A DNA stretch of 45,775 nt, from assembly GCF_001613305.1 (NCBI RefSeq), contig NZ_BDCC01000006.1:1-45775 (forward strand). The letters run 5' to 3'. Shown piece after piece: positions 19,189-27,252 of this stretch. Position 1 is the first letter of the stretch. Each line of letters opens with the position of its first letter. Source of the DNA: Nocardia vaccinii NBRC 15922 (GTDB lineage: Bacteria; Actinomycetota; Actinomycetes; Mycobacteriales; Mycobacteriaceae). Below the pieces are notes generated by a model, which did no database searches, was not told where the DNA came from, and saw only the letters and a list, made by a program, of their open reading frames with translations. Both the position numbers and the translations under genes were made by a program.

Positions 19189-19297
19189 CAACACGCCGAA
19201 GCGGACCGGGGGCCACGGGCGCGGGCAAGAGTGCCCGACACGGGCCGAGCGGTGCGGCTCCGGGGGCCGCGAACACGCCGAAGCGCAGCGGAGGCCA
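19189..19297 (-). repeat. Two copies of dispersed GC-rich repeat (reverse orientation)
   Basis: Read on the minus strand, 19257-19297 gives GGCCTCCGCTGCGCTTCGGC followed by GTGTTCGCGGCCC. This closely matches the elements at 24720 and 45669. A second, shorter copy (GGCCCCCGGTCCGCTTCGGC, then GTGTTG) lies at 19189-19214. Both are between mycolyltransferase genes and in no gene. Confidence 0.65.
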
Positions 19298-19460
19298 AAT
19301 AACACAGCGGTAGTCGATACTCGTTCTGTATCGACCATTCAGTGCTGTACGGAGGCGCACCGTATGCGCCGAGGAGTTCGTCTGTGTTGTCCGAATAGAT
19401 GGGGTGCCGGGCCGCGAGCGGGTGTGCGGAGACCGATGCCCGAGCGAAAGGCGAGACGCG

Positions 19461-20582
19461 ATGCGATTTGCGCCCCGGAAGCCAGGCTTCGGTGCACCCC
19501 GCGCCCGACTATCGTCCACGGACGGCGGGTTCACCCGTTCGGCGCGGAAGTGGTTGGGCCGCACGGCATTGGTGGCGGCGTTGGCCGTGGCGATGCCGAT
19601 CGGGCCGGCGGTGCAGGGCGAGGCGCCGAAAGCCGCGGCGGCATTCGATCCGCATGCCTTCGACTTCTGGGTTGACAATGCGGCGATGGGACCGGTGAAG
19701 ACCCGGGTCCTGCGCGCGCGCGACGGTAATACCGATCGCGTCGTCTACGCCCTGGACGGTATGCGTGCCCGGCAGGATCTCAACGGCTGGGAGATCGAGA
19801 CCAATGTGGCCGAGGTGCTGGCCAATTGGAATATCAATGTGGTGATGCCGGTCGGCGGCCAGTCCAGCTTCTACGCGGACTGGAATGCGCCGAGTTCGTT
19901 CTTCGGCCTGCCGCCGACCAATTCCGGCTCCGCCACCGGATCGGGTGCGACCGAGACGTTCATGTCCGGGCCGGGTAAGGCCTATCGCTACGACTGGGAG
20001 ACGTTCCTGACCCGGGATCTGCGCAACGCGCTGCACGACCGGCTCGGTTTCCGGGCCACGCGCAACGGCGCATTCGGCCTGTCCATGGGCGGCAGCGCGG
20101 CGCTGATGCTGGCGGCGTATCACCCCGACCAGTTCAGTTATGCCGGGTCGTACTCCGGATATCTGAACGTTTCCGCGCCGGGTATGCGCGAGGCGATCCG
20201 GACCGCGATGGTCGATGCGGGCGGATACAACGTGGATTCGATGGCGCCGCCGTGGGGTCCGAAGTGGCTGGCCATGGATCCGTTCGTGTTCGCGCCGCGG
20301 CTGGTGGCGAACAATACGAGGCTATGGATCGCCGCGGGCAGTTCCATCCCCGATCAGGCGGATCTGGCTCCGCCGGTCGGCGCCGCGGCCGATCGCGTGG
20401 TCCGCGGTATGCCACTGGAATTCCTGGCGCTGTTGAACACCCGGGCGTTCCAGGTTCGAATGCAGACTCTCGGCGCGCGCAACGTGGTGTACTCGTTCCC
20501 CAATTACGGCATCCACGACTGGATCAACTGGAGTAACGAGGCGTACCGGATGATTCCGGACATGTCGCGCAATATCGGCTGA
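19461..20582 (+). CDS. Mycolyltransferase, antigen 85 family (copy 2)
   Basis: This 373-aa exported mycolyltransferase is very similar to copy 1. The signal peptide is KWLGRTALVAALAVAMPIG, with a likely cleavage after AAAA before FDPHAFDFWVDNAAMGPVKT. GGQSSFYADWNAPSS is followed by a Gly/Ser/Thr-rich loop (NSGSATGSGATETF), an extended version of the antigen 85 loop. The triad is Ser208 in FGLSMGGSAA, Glu320 in MPLEFLAL and His352 in YGIHDWINW. ATG 19461 is chosen with GAAAGGCGAG upstream; the frame is open further upstream but without a signal-peptide context. A perfect 12-bp hairpin ends the transcript. The substrate (trehalose mycolate against arabinan) is inferred from the family. Confidence 0.95.
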   Translation: MRFAPRKPGFGAPRARLSSTDGGFTRSARKWLGRTALVAALAVAMPIGPAVQGEAPKAAAAFDPHAFDFWVDNAAMGPVKTRVLRARDGNTDRVVYALDGMRARQDLNGWEIETNVAEVLANWNINVVMPVGGQSSFYADWNAPSSFFGLPPTNSGSATGSGATETFMSGPGKAYRYDWETFLTRDLRNALHDRLGFRATRNGAFGLSMGGSAALMLAAYHPDQFSYAGSYSGYLNVSAPGMREAIRTAMVDAGGYNVDSMAPPWGPKWLAMDPFVFAPRLVANNTRLWIAAGSSIPDQADLAPPVGAAADRVVRGMPLEFLALLNTRAFQVRMQTLGARNVVYSFPNYGIHDWINWSNEAYRMIPDMSRNIG

Positions 20583-20597
20583 TCGCCAGGTTTCGTC

Positions 20598-20624
20598 CGG
20601 CCCGGGACCCGTGGTCCCGGGCCG
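20598..20624 (+). terminator. Hairpin terminator after mycolyltransferase copy 2
   Basis: The stem CGGCCCGGGACC (20598-20609) and its exact complement (20613-20624) form a 12-bp helix with a three-base CGT loop. There is no long T tract, as is common in high-GC actinobacteria. Confidence 0.8.
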
Positions 20625-20927
20625 AATGTCGTTCCCGTCGCGGCGAGATCGGCGGGCGCGCGGATTGCGTTGTGCCGCGTACCTATTCGGATATGTGAAC
20701 ACCCCGGAAACTAGTGACCGCACTGTGTGGCGTCTGTGAACGCGTCGTTGAACCGGTCGTTCGCATCGGTGAATTGGCGAGGCCGCGGCGGTTCGAGCGG
20801 ATTCGCAGTTACCACGAATTCCTGGATCCGGGAAGGGTTCCCGCGACATAACCGGGGGAACGCGATAAGGTCACTGCACGATTACGAAAGGTCTCGGGCG
20901 GATTTCGGACACGGGTGCGCCCTCATC

Positions 20928-20956
20928 TTGCTAACCGCTGATCGGTCGAATATGGT
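20928..20956 (+). promoter_or_regulatory. Probable sigma-A-type promoter for mycolyltransferase copy 3
   Basis: TTGCTA (20928-20933) and TATGGT (20951-20956) are spaced by 17 bp. This would start transcription near 20963, about 150 bases before ATG 21116. The rest of the 533-bp gap (20583-21115) holds the terminator above and no gene. Confidence 0.5.
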
Positions 20957-21115
20957 CCAGCGAGCGCAAGTGTGACCACTCGTAGACGCGGCGTTGCTCG
21001 CTTCGGAGATCGGGATCCGAGACGAGTGTGTACCGTGCCGCCGACAGCAGCTCGACTGCGGTTGCGCGGTACGCCTACAACAGCAGACTACAGCAGCAGA
21101 AAGTGAGCAGTATCC

Positions 21116-22177
21116 ATGCGTTTCGGCAGGTCCGCAGCGCCGGCGTCGGATTCGGCGCCCGCCTCGGCGGGAGTCCCCCAAGGGCGGCGAATTGCTCGGT
21201 TCGGTTGGCGCGCGCGACTTCTCACCGTCGGCGCCGCTGCACTGGCGCTCCCGCTGGCGACGGCAGCAGCAGTCCCGTCGGTCGCCACGGCGTCCCCGAT
21301 CGTCGGTCATCCGGTGCATCGCACCCCGGCCGGTGGCTACCAGGAGCTGATGGTTCCCTCCTCCATGGGCCCGGTCAAGGTCCAGGTGCAGTGGGCCAGG
21401 CACGGCGGTAATGCCGCGCTGCTGCTGCTCGACGGTCTGCGCGCTCGCGACGATCGCAACGCGTGGTCGTTCGAGACCAACGCGCAGCAGATGTTCGGTA
21501 ACGACAACGTCACGCTGGTCATGCCGGTGGGCGGCCAGTCCAGCTGGTACGCCGACTGGCAGTCGCCGAGTAACACCAACGGCCAGAAGTTCACCTACAT
21601 GTGGGAGACGTTCCTGACCAAGGAACTGCCCAACTTCCTGGCGAACTACAACGTCTCGCGCAGCAACTGGGCGGTCGCGGGTCTGTCGATGAGCGGCCCG
21701 GCGGCGCTGCGCCTGGCGGCGTTCCACCGGAACCAGTTCAAGTACGCGGCCTCGTTCTCGGGCCCGCTGAACTGGAACGCGCCGGGTATGCGCGAGGCGA
21801 TCCGCGTCATGATGCTCGACGCCGGCCGGTTCAATGCCGACTCGATGGCCGCGCCGTGGAGCCCGCAGTGGCTGCGTTCGGACCCGATGGTCTTCGCGCC
21901 GCAGCTGCGTGGCCTGCCGATGTTCATCTCCTCCGGTAGTGGTATTCCGGATCAGCGCGACCACATGAATTCGGCTGTGGGCCTGTTCAATACGGGTAAC
22001 GCCATGGCGCTCGAGGCCATCGCGATGGTCAGCACCTACACCTTCCAGGCGCGCCTGCAGTCGCTGGGCATCCCGGCCACCTACGACTTCCCGGCCACGG
22101 GTACCCACATCTGGCGGAACTGGCAGGACGAGCTGGCCAAGGCCCGTCCGGGCATCCTGGCCGCACTGCATGCCTGA
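21116..22177 (+). CDS. Mycolyltransferase, antigen 85 family (copy 3)
   Basis: This 353-aa exported mycolyltransferase is closest in size to classical antigen 85 proteins. The signal peptide has the core LLTVGAAALALPLATAAA and a likely cleavage near ATA. The mature domain shows YQELMVPSSMGPVKVQVQW, LLLLDGLRARDD and VMPVGGQSSWYADWQSPSN without the Ser/Gly loop extension of copies 1 and 2. The triad is Ser191 in AGLSMSGPAA, Glu300 in MALEAIAM and His331 in TGTHIWRNW. The motif is GLSMSG rather than GLSMGG, a small deviation beside the nucleophile. ATG 21116 follows a weak purine-rich site. A probable promoter lies upstream and a 13-bp hairpin follows, so it is probably a separate transcript. 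Confidence 0.95.
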   Translation: MRFGRSAAPASDSAPASAGVPQGRRIARFGWRARLLTVGAAALALPLATAAAVPSVATASPIVGHPVHRTPAGGYQELMVPSSMGPVKVQVQWARHGGNAALLLLDGLRARDDRNAWSFETNAQQMFGNDNVTLVMPVGGQSSWYADWQSPSNTNGQKFTYMWETFLTKELPNFLANYNVSRSNWAVAGLSMSGPAALRLAAFHRNQFKYAASFSGPLNWNAPGMREAIRVMMLDAGRFNADSMAAPWSPQWLRSDPMVFAPQLRGLPMFISSGSGIPDQRDHMNSAVGLFNTGNAMALEAIAMVSTYTFQARLQSLGIPATYDFPATGTHIWRNWQDELAKARPGILAALHA

Positions 22178-22198
22178 TAAGTAACCGGCTCTCCCCCG

Positions 22199-22229
22199 AC
22201 CGGCGCCGTGCCTCGTGCACGGCGCCGGT
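22199..22229 (+). terminator. Hairpin terminator after mycolyltransferase copy 3
   Basis: A perfect 13-bp stem, ACCGGCGCCGTGC (22199-22211) with its complement (22217-22229), has a five-base CTCGT loop and is followed by TGTCGTTT. Confidence 0.85.
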
Positions 22230-22340
22230 TGTCGTTTGCGGCCGGTTTGTCCGCGGATCCACGGCTGTTGAACGGACAACTCATAGTCTTATCCGCGCGT
22301 CGGCACGTTCAAACCTGATTTGCGCGGTAGAAAAATCCCT

Positions 22341-24701
22341 GTGGCAGGTGTGGCGTATGAGAGCAGAGGGAGTGGCAAACGCGCCCGTGCGCGCCGGTTC
22401 AGGCTCGCGGCGCTATCCGCCGCTGTCGTCCTACCGCTCGCCGTGGGCTATTCCACGGGCACCTCAGCTATCGCCCAGCCACCAACCGCCCCGGCCCCGG
22501 CGCCACAACATCCCACCTCCCGAACCCACACTCCCCCAGCCCCGCATCCGGCTCCCGCTGCCCCGGCCCGCGTAGCCCCGGCCGCCGCACCACCGGCAGC
22601 TCCCGCACCGGCTGCCCCGCCCCCGGGCCCCGCTCCGGCTCGCGCTCCGGGACCCGCTGCTCCGGCTCCGGCTCGTGCTCCCGCGCCGGCTGCTCCGGCT
22701 CCGGCTCGTGCTCCCGCGCCGGCTGCTCCGGCTCGCGCTCCGGGACCGGCTCCCGCTCCGGTCGCTCCTGGGGCGGCTGCTCCCGCTCCGGCTGCTCCTG
22801 GGGTGACACCGGCGGCGGGAGCGCAGCCTCCCGCTCCGGCCGCGCCGCAACCTGCGGCTCCTCGGCCCGCGCCGCAGCCTGCCGCTCCGGCTCCCGCACC
22901 TCAGGCCGCTCCCGCACCACAGGCGGCGCAACCGGCTCCCGCGCCGGTCAAGCCCGCTCCCGCTCCCGCACCGGCTCCGCTGCCGGGCGGGGCGAGTGTG
23001 CAGAAGGTGGTGTGGTTGACGAGCCGGTGGGTGTCCTTGTGGATCAATTCGCCGTCGATGGGCACACCGATTCAGGTGCAGTTGTTGTTGCCGCGCGATT
23101 GGTATACGCGTCCGGATATGCGGTTCCCGCAACTGATCATGCTCGACGGGCTGCGCGCGACCGACGACTACAGCGGCTGGACGCACGACGCAGGTGCGGT
23201 CGACTTCTATGCCGACAAGGACGCGCTGGTCGTGCTGCCGATCGGCGGGCAGTCCAGCTTCTACTCAGACTGGGCCCGCGCCGACAACGGCAAGAACTAT
23301 CAGTGGGAGACCTTCCTGACCAGGGAGCTGTCCCCGGTGCTGGAGAGCCAGTGGCGGGCCACGGCCGCACGCGGAATCGAGGGCCTGTCGATGGGTGGCA
23401 CGGCGGCGATGTTCTTGGCCGGACGCAATCCGAACTGGGTGAAGTACGCCGCCTCGTATTCGGGCTTCCTCACCACCACGACGCTGGGCATGCCGCAGGC
23501 GATCATGTTCGCGATGCGGGACGCGGGCGGATTCGACGCGAACGATATGTGGGGTCCGCCGACCAGCTCGGAATGGGCCGCGCACGATCCCGCCGGTCTC
23601 GCCGAGAAGCTGAAGGGGATCAGCCTGTACGTTTCGGCGGGCGCGGGCACCGCGGGCGCCTTCGATCCACCATCGGGTGTCGCGCCGGGGGCCAGTACGA
23701 ATATGGCCGGTATGGGCCTCGAGATCCTGTCCCGCCTGACCACTCAGAACTTCGTCAGCAAGCTGAACAAGCTGGCGATCCCGGTGACCGCGGAATACCG
23801 GCCCTCGGGCACGCATTCGTGGCCGTACTGGGATTTCGAGATGCGGCAGTCCTGGCCGCAGGCCGCGCAGGCACTCGGTGTGCAAGCCGACGCCCCCGCT
23901 TGCAATTCCGGCGGCGCGATCGCGGGTGTGGCGAAGGTCGGCCGCTGGCTCGGCCCGTGCACCACAGGCGAATACCGGGTGGCCGGCGGCAGCGCCCAGG
24001 ACTTCCACGGCGGCCAGGTGTTCTGGTCCCCGTCGACCGGCGCCCATCCGGTGTCCGGTGCGATCGGTGGTACCTACCAGGCGACCGCGGGACCCGCTGG
24101 GCTACTGGGATTTCCGGTCGGCGACGAACGTCCGCTGCCCGACGGCCACGGACGTCTGCAGAGTTTCCGCAATGGCGTCATCTATTGGACTCCGCAGACC
24201 GGCGCGCAGGTGGTGCGCGGGGCGATTCTGGAGGCGTGGGGTAAGCAGGGATTCGAGCGCGGCCCGGCCGGATATCCGACTGGACCGGAGACCAGGACGC
24301 CGAACCGGGACGGCGTGGTGCAGGGGTTCCAGAACGGTCCGATGTACTTCAGCGCCAAGTCCGGAGCTCATCGGGTGGCCGGGCTGATCCTGGGCAAGTA
24401 CGCGCAGCTCGGCTTCGAGAACAGCTTCCTGGGTTTCCCGGTCGCCGGGGAGCAGCCGCTGGTCAACGCCGGTCGGATCAGCCGGTTCGAGGGCGGCAAC
24501 ATCTATTGGAGTCCGCTGTCGGGCGCGTGGGCGGTGCGTACCGGACCGATCATGGACGCCTGGGCGCACCAGGGCTTCGAACACGGCAAACTCGGCTATC
24601 CGATCAGCGACGAGTTCCCGGTCCCCGGCGGTGTGCAGCAGAATTTCCAGACCGGCTTCGTCGTCATCCACAACGGAAAGCCCGAAATCCACGGGCTGTA
24701 A
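22341..24701 (+). CDS. Mycolyltransferase with C-terminal LGFP repeats (copy 4)
   Basis: This 786-aa protein has four parts. First is a signal peptide (FRLAALSAAVVLPLAVGYST). Second is an unusually long Pro/Ala-rich linker of about 170 residues (about residues 46-215). Third is the antigen 85-type catalytic domain, with Ser350 in EGLSMGGTAA, Glu461 in MGLEILSR, His492 in SGTHSWPYW and GGQSSFYSDW. Fourth, from about residue 540, are four to five LGFP-type repeats with signatures LLGFPVGDE, AGYPTGPE, FLGFPVAGEQ and LGYPISDEF. LGFP repeats occur in corynebacterial PS1/Csp1-type mycolyltransferases and are thought to bind the wall. GTG 22341 is a tentative start; TTG 22320 and GTG 22350 are alternatives and none has a strong ribosome-binding site. 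It is probably wall-anchored, unlike copies 1 to 3. Confidence 0.93.
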   Translation: MAGVAYESRGSGKRARARRFRLAALSAAVVLPLAVGYSTGTSAIAQPPTAPAPAPQHPTSRTHTPPAPHPAPAAPARVAPAAAPPAAPAPAAPPPGPAPARAPGPAAPAPARAPAPAAPAPARAPAPAAPARAPGPAPAPVAPGAAAPAPAAPGVTPAAGAQPPAPAAPQPAAPRPAPQPAAPAPAPQAAPAPQAAQPAPAPVKPAPAPAPAPLPGGASVQKVVWLTSRWVSLWINSPSMGTPIQVQLLLPRDWYTRPDMRFPQLIMLDGLRATDDYSGWTHDAGAVDFYADKDALVVLPIGGQSSFYSDWARADNGKNYQWETFLTRELSPVLESQWRATAARGIEGLSMGGTAAMFLAGRNPNWVKYAASYSGFLTTTTLGMPQAIMFAMRDAGGFDANDMWGPPTSSEWAAHDPAGLAEKLKGISLYVSAGAGTAGAFDPPSGVAPGASTNMAGMGLEILSRLTTQNFVSKLNKLAIPVTAEYRPSGTHSWPYWDFEMRQSWPQAAQALGVQADAPACNSGGAIAGVAKVGRWLGPCTTGEYRVAGGSAQDFHGGQVFWSPSTGAHPVSGAIGGTYQATAGPAGLLGFPVGDERPLPDGHGRLQSFRNGVIYWTPQTGAQVVRGAILEAWGKQGFERGPAGYPTGPETRTPNRDGVVQGFQNGPMYFSAKSGAHRVAGLILGKYAQLGFENSFLGFPVAGEQPLVNAGRISRFEGGNIYWSPLSGAWAVRTGPIMDAWAHQGFEHGKLGYPISDEFPVPGGVQQNFQTGFVVIHNGKPEIHGL
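22656..22721 (+). repeat. 33-bp tandem repeat in Pro/Ala linker
   Basis: Two 33-bp copies (22656-22688 and 22689-22721) encode an 11-residue Ala/Pro/Arg unit (PAPARAPAPAA) in the linker of the LGFP mycolyltransferase. Imperfect variants flank it. Confidence 0.8.
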
Positions 24702-24719
24702 TTTTCGCTGTGTTCAATT

Positions 24720-24756
24720 GCCTCCGCTTCGCTCCGGCGGGTTCGCGGCCCTGGGG
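24720..24756 (+). repeat. Dispersed GC-rich repeat element
   Basis: GCCTCCGCTTCGCTCCGGCG followed by GGTTCGCGGCCCTGG is nearly identical to the element at 45669-45706 and similar to those at 19257 and 39784-39928. Its core has CCGC/GCGG arms around TTCGCTCCG, so it can form a small stem. It follows the LGFP mycolyltransferase stop and could act as a transcript end. The rest of the 304-bp gap (24702-25005) shows nothing else. Confidence 0.7.
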
Positions 24757-25005
24757 TCCCGAACAAGGTTGGCGTCGACCCAGGATGGCGGAACCAGGTG
24801 TACGGGTTCGTCGTCGGCCTGGGTGATGACCGGTTCTACCGGGTCGCGAGCAGGGCCGAGGCGTTGTCCGGGATGAGCGGGGTGTGTGAGGTCGTGTCGT
24901 CGGCCTGTTCGTGACGACGGGGCCTTGAACTGTGTGGCTTCTTCGTCGATGCGGCTAGCCTGGACGGCGACCTTCTGCCCTGACCCAGATCGAGGATACG
25001 AATTC

Positions 25006-25539
25006 ATGCTTCGGACCAGTGGAAAGGCGGCCGGCCTCGCCGGACGCGGTGTGGCCGCGGGTGCGGCCGTTACGATCGCCTCCGTCCTGTTGCTCACCGG
25101 CTGCGGGGGTAACGACTCGACCGCATCGAGCACGCCCACGCTGAAGACCTCGACCACCACCGCGGCGCCGACGACCACGACGTCCGCGCCGGCCACCGCC
25201 GAGAGCACCACCAAGGCGGCCCCCGAGACCACCACGAGCGAGCAGCCGCAACCGGCCGTGACGCCCACCCTGTCCACGCCGAAGATCACCGCGAAGGACC
25301 AGGCATTCCTGGACGCGCTGAAGGCGCGCGGCGTCTCGGTGTCGTCCCCGGACATCCCGCTGGCCGTGGCGAACTACATCTGCCAGGCCAGGAAGAGCAA
25401 CGTCTCGCAGCAGGAGATCCAGACCTACGTGAACGCGATGGCCGGTCAGGACCCCTCCTATGACCCGAACAAGATGCCGATCGCCCAGCTCGGCCAGGTC
25501 TATGTCGATGTAGCCAACCAGACGTACTGCAACAAGTGA
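25006..25539 (+). CDS. DUF732-type lipoprotein
   Basis: This is a 177-aa predicted lipoprotein. The N-terminal signal ends in the lipobox LLTGC with the lipidated residue at Cys33. A Thr/Ala/Pro-rich linker spans about residues 37-85. The C-terminal domain (about 88-177) has the DUF732 pattern: AFLDALKARGVSVSSPD, an internal Cys in ANYICQARKSN, and a final Cys in VANQTYCNK, consistent with a disulfide-linked small helical fold. ATG 25006 is preceded by GAGGAT at good spacing. Its stop overlaps the GTG start of the cutinase gene by four bases, so the two are translationally coupled and may work together outside the membrane. Function of the family is unknown. Confidence 0.88.
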   Translation: MLRTSGKAAGLAGRGVAAGAAVTIASVLLLTGCGGNDSTASSTPTLKTSTTTAAPTTTTSAPATAESTTKAAPETTTSEQPQPAVTPTLSTPKITAKDQAFLDALKARGVSVSSPDIPLAVANYICQARKSNVSQQEIQTYVNAMAGQDPSYDPNKMPIAQLGQVYVDVANQTYCNK

Positions 25540-26534
25540 GCGCGCGACGTTCGGGGTACGGCAGAGGTGTGCGCGGACCGCGCCGCCGGGGGGTTGGATG
25601 CCTGACGATTCTCGCGGCCCTCGCGGTGTTCGTCGTCGTGGTGATATCGCTGTGGTACATGCTGGCCGGCTGCTCGCATGTGCCCGTGCCGAGGCCGCCC
25701 GGGACGGCCAAGAAACCGACCTCGCAATCGGCTTCCTGTCCGGACGTGCAACTGCTGGCGATCCCGGGCACCTGGGAGTCCAACAGCAACGACGACCCGC
25801 ACAATCCGACCGCGAATCCGGCGTCGCTGATGCTGAACGTCACCAAACCGGTGCGGCAGCAGTTCTCGAACAGTCGTCTGGACGTCTACACGGTCCCGTA
25901 CGTCGCGCAGTTCTCCAATCCGATCGCCATCCCGCCGGACGGCCAGGCCTCGTACAACGTCAGCCGGTCGGAGGGCGCCTCCCGCGCGATTGCCGAGCTG
26001 ACCACGATGTACAAGAACTGCCCGCTGACCACCTACGTGATCGCCGGTTTCTCGCAGGGCGCGGTGATCGCCGGTGATATCGCCACCGATATCGGCGCGG
26101 CCAAAGGGCCGGTCCCGGCCGATCAGGTGCTCGGTGTGATGCTCATCGCCGACGGACGCCGCGAGCCGGGGCCGGGGCAGGCGATCGAGGTCGGCCCCAC
26201 GCCGCCGGGTGAGGGCGCGGAGGTCACCCTGAGGGGGCTGAGCGTGCCGGGCATCACCATGACCGGGCCGCGTTCGGGATTCGGGGCACTGGCCGGTCGC
26301 ACCTACACCATCTGCGCGAAGGGCGATCTGATCTGTGATGCGCCGACTCAGGCGCTGACCCCGGTCAATATGTTCCCGAGTCTGCTGACCCTGGTCCACG
26401 CGGCCGGGAATCCGGTGCACAGCCTGTACAACTCGTTCGTGGTCGATGCGGACAACCGCAGCACCGCGACGGAGTGGACAACGGGCTGGGTCGAGGGCCT
26501 GGTCAACGGTGCGCCGCATCCGAGGCACTCGTGA
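25536..26534 (+). CDS. culp6: Cutinase-like thioesterase/phospholipase (Culp6, Rv3802c-like)
   Basis: This is a 332-aa membrane-anchored serine esterase of the cutinase-like family. One N-terminal membrane segment (CLTILAALAVFVVVVISLWY) is followed by an extracytoplasmic alpha/beta-hydrolase domain. The triad is Ser173 in AGFSQGAVIAG, Asp264 in CAKGDLICD and His295 in AGNPVHSLY. The spacings are close to those of M. tuberculosis Culp6 (S175, D268, H299). Cys residues near SCPDVQ and around the Asp loop fit the family disulfides. The M. tuberculosis protein has phospholipase and thioesterase activity, is essential, and sits next to fadD32-pks13-accD4 as here, pointing to a role in mycolate handling. 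GTG 25536 overlaps the lipoprotein stop. Confidence 0.93.
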   Translation: MSARRSGYGRGVRGPRRRGVGCLTILAALAVFVVVVISLWYMLAGCSHVPVPRPPGTAKKPTSQSASCPDVQLLAIPGTWESNSNDDPHNPTANPASLMLNVTKPVRQQFSNSRLDVYTVPYVAQFSNPIAIPPDGQASYNVSRSEGASRAIAELTTMYKNCPLTTYVIAGFSQGAVIAGDIATDIGAAKGPVPADQVLGVMLIADGRREPGPGQAIEVGPTPPGEGAEVTLRGLSVPGITMTGPRSGFGALAGRTYTICAKGDLICDAPTQALTPVNMFPSLLTLVHAAGNPVHSLYNSFVVDADNRSTATEWTTGWVEGLVNGAPHPRHS

Positions 26535-26559
26535 CGAGCGTTCGTGAGGCCCTCGCCGG

Positions 26560-26581
26560 GAGTCCTCGTTGGCCAGGACTC
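26560..26581 (+). terminator. Weak hairpin after culp6
   Basis: GAGTCCT (26560-26566) pairs with AGGACTC (26575-26581) across an eight-base loop, 26 bases after the culp6 stop. There is no T tract, so it is only a possible terminator. Confidence 0.35.
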
Positions 26582-26704
26582 GATGAGAACGCCTCGGATC
26601 GCCGCACAGGCTGTAAAGTGCACCTTTGATCGCGACGCCGGAGCCGGTCCATCGGGACCGCCCGGCGTCGCACCGATTTCCGCACGGGTCAGGAGCATGG
26701 GTTC

Positions 26705-27109
26705 ATGACACAAGCCGCTGCACCGGCCGGTCGTACGACCGCGCCGGGCGCGCCGCCGGGAGGGCTCCGCCCCGCGACGGCAGGCGAGGGCAACAAGCAT
26801 CGGGTCGATGTGGGTACGCCCACCGGACGCGCCCCGCGGCGCCCCTCGCCGATTGTGGTGATCGGCACATCCGGCGCGGCCAGCGGAGATATCCGTAACA
26901 TGGACCGGCTCGGGTCGATGTTTCATAGTGGTGCGTTTCCGACTCGGACGGATGTTTTCCTGCCGGAGATTCCGTCGTCACGGGGTGGCGACACCGTGAC
27001 AACCCAAGCGAACCGGGCCGCCGGATGTGGTCCGGAACAGGTTGGGTCCGCTGGGCAGACTGTCGCGGTGCCCGCTCTGTACCATGTCTCTGGTTTTGAA
27101 TACATCTAG
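26705..27109 (+). CDS. Possible small protein of unknown function
   Basis: This is a candidate 134-aa frame in the 718-bp gap between culp6 and fadD32. In favour: AGGAG (26691-26695) sits nine bases before ATG 26705, and the first 60 or so codons mostly end in G or C, as real genes here do. Against: the second half loses that codon bias, no domain, signal peptide or membrane span is visible, and the composition (Pro, Gly, Ala, Arg) is typical of chance frames in high-GC DNA. The only semi-hydrophobic patch is [13 protein letters not shown]. The region could instead be the long leader and promoter of fadD32. I recognise no homolog. Confidence 0.3.
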   Translation: MTQAAAPAGRTTAPGAPPGGLRPATAGEGNKHRVDVGTPTGRAPRRPSPIVVIGTSGAASGDIRNMDRLGSMFHSGAFPTRTDVFLPEIPSSRGGDTVTTQANRAAGCGPEQVGSAGQTVAVPALYHVSGFEYI

Positions 27110-27252
27110 CCGATAGGCGGTCACCGCGCAGACCGCCGACAAAGCTGCAGGCGAGCTCTTGCACGAAGAGCGGCCGCAGGCGTAAGAGAGTCGGGGCCTC
27201 ACAGGTATCAGCGGCCATGGCGCCGTGCTGCGTGTGCCTCGGAGGAGAAGGA

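Noticed and set aside
22480..22990. Possible separate low-complexity gene or frameshift in the Pro/Ala region
   Set aside because: The frame runs unbroken from the signal peptide to the mycolyltransferase domain, so it is an internal linker.
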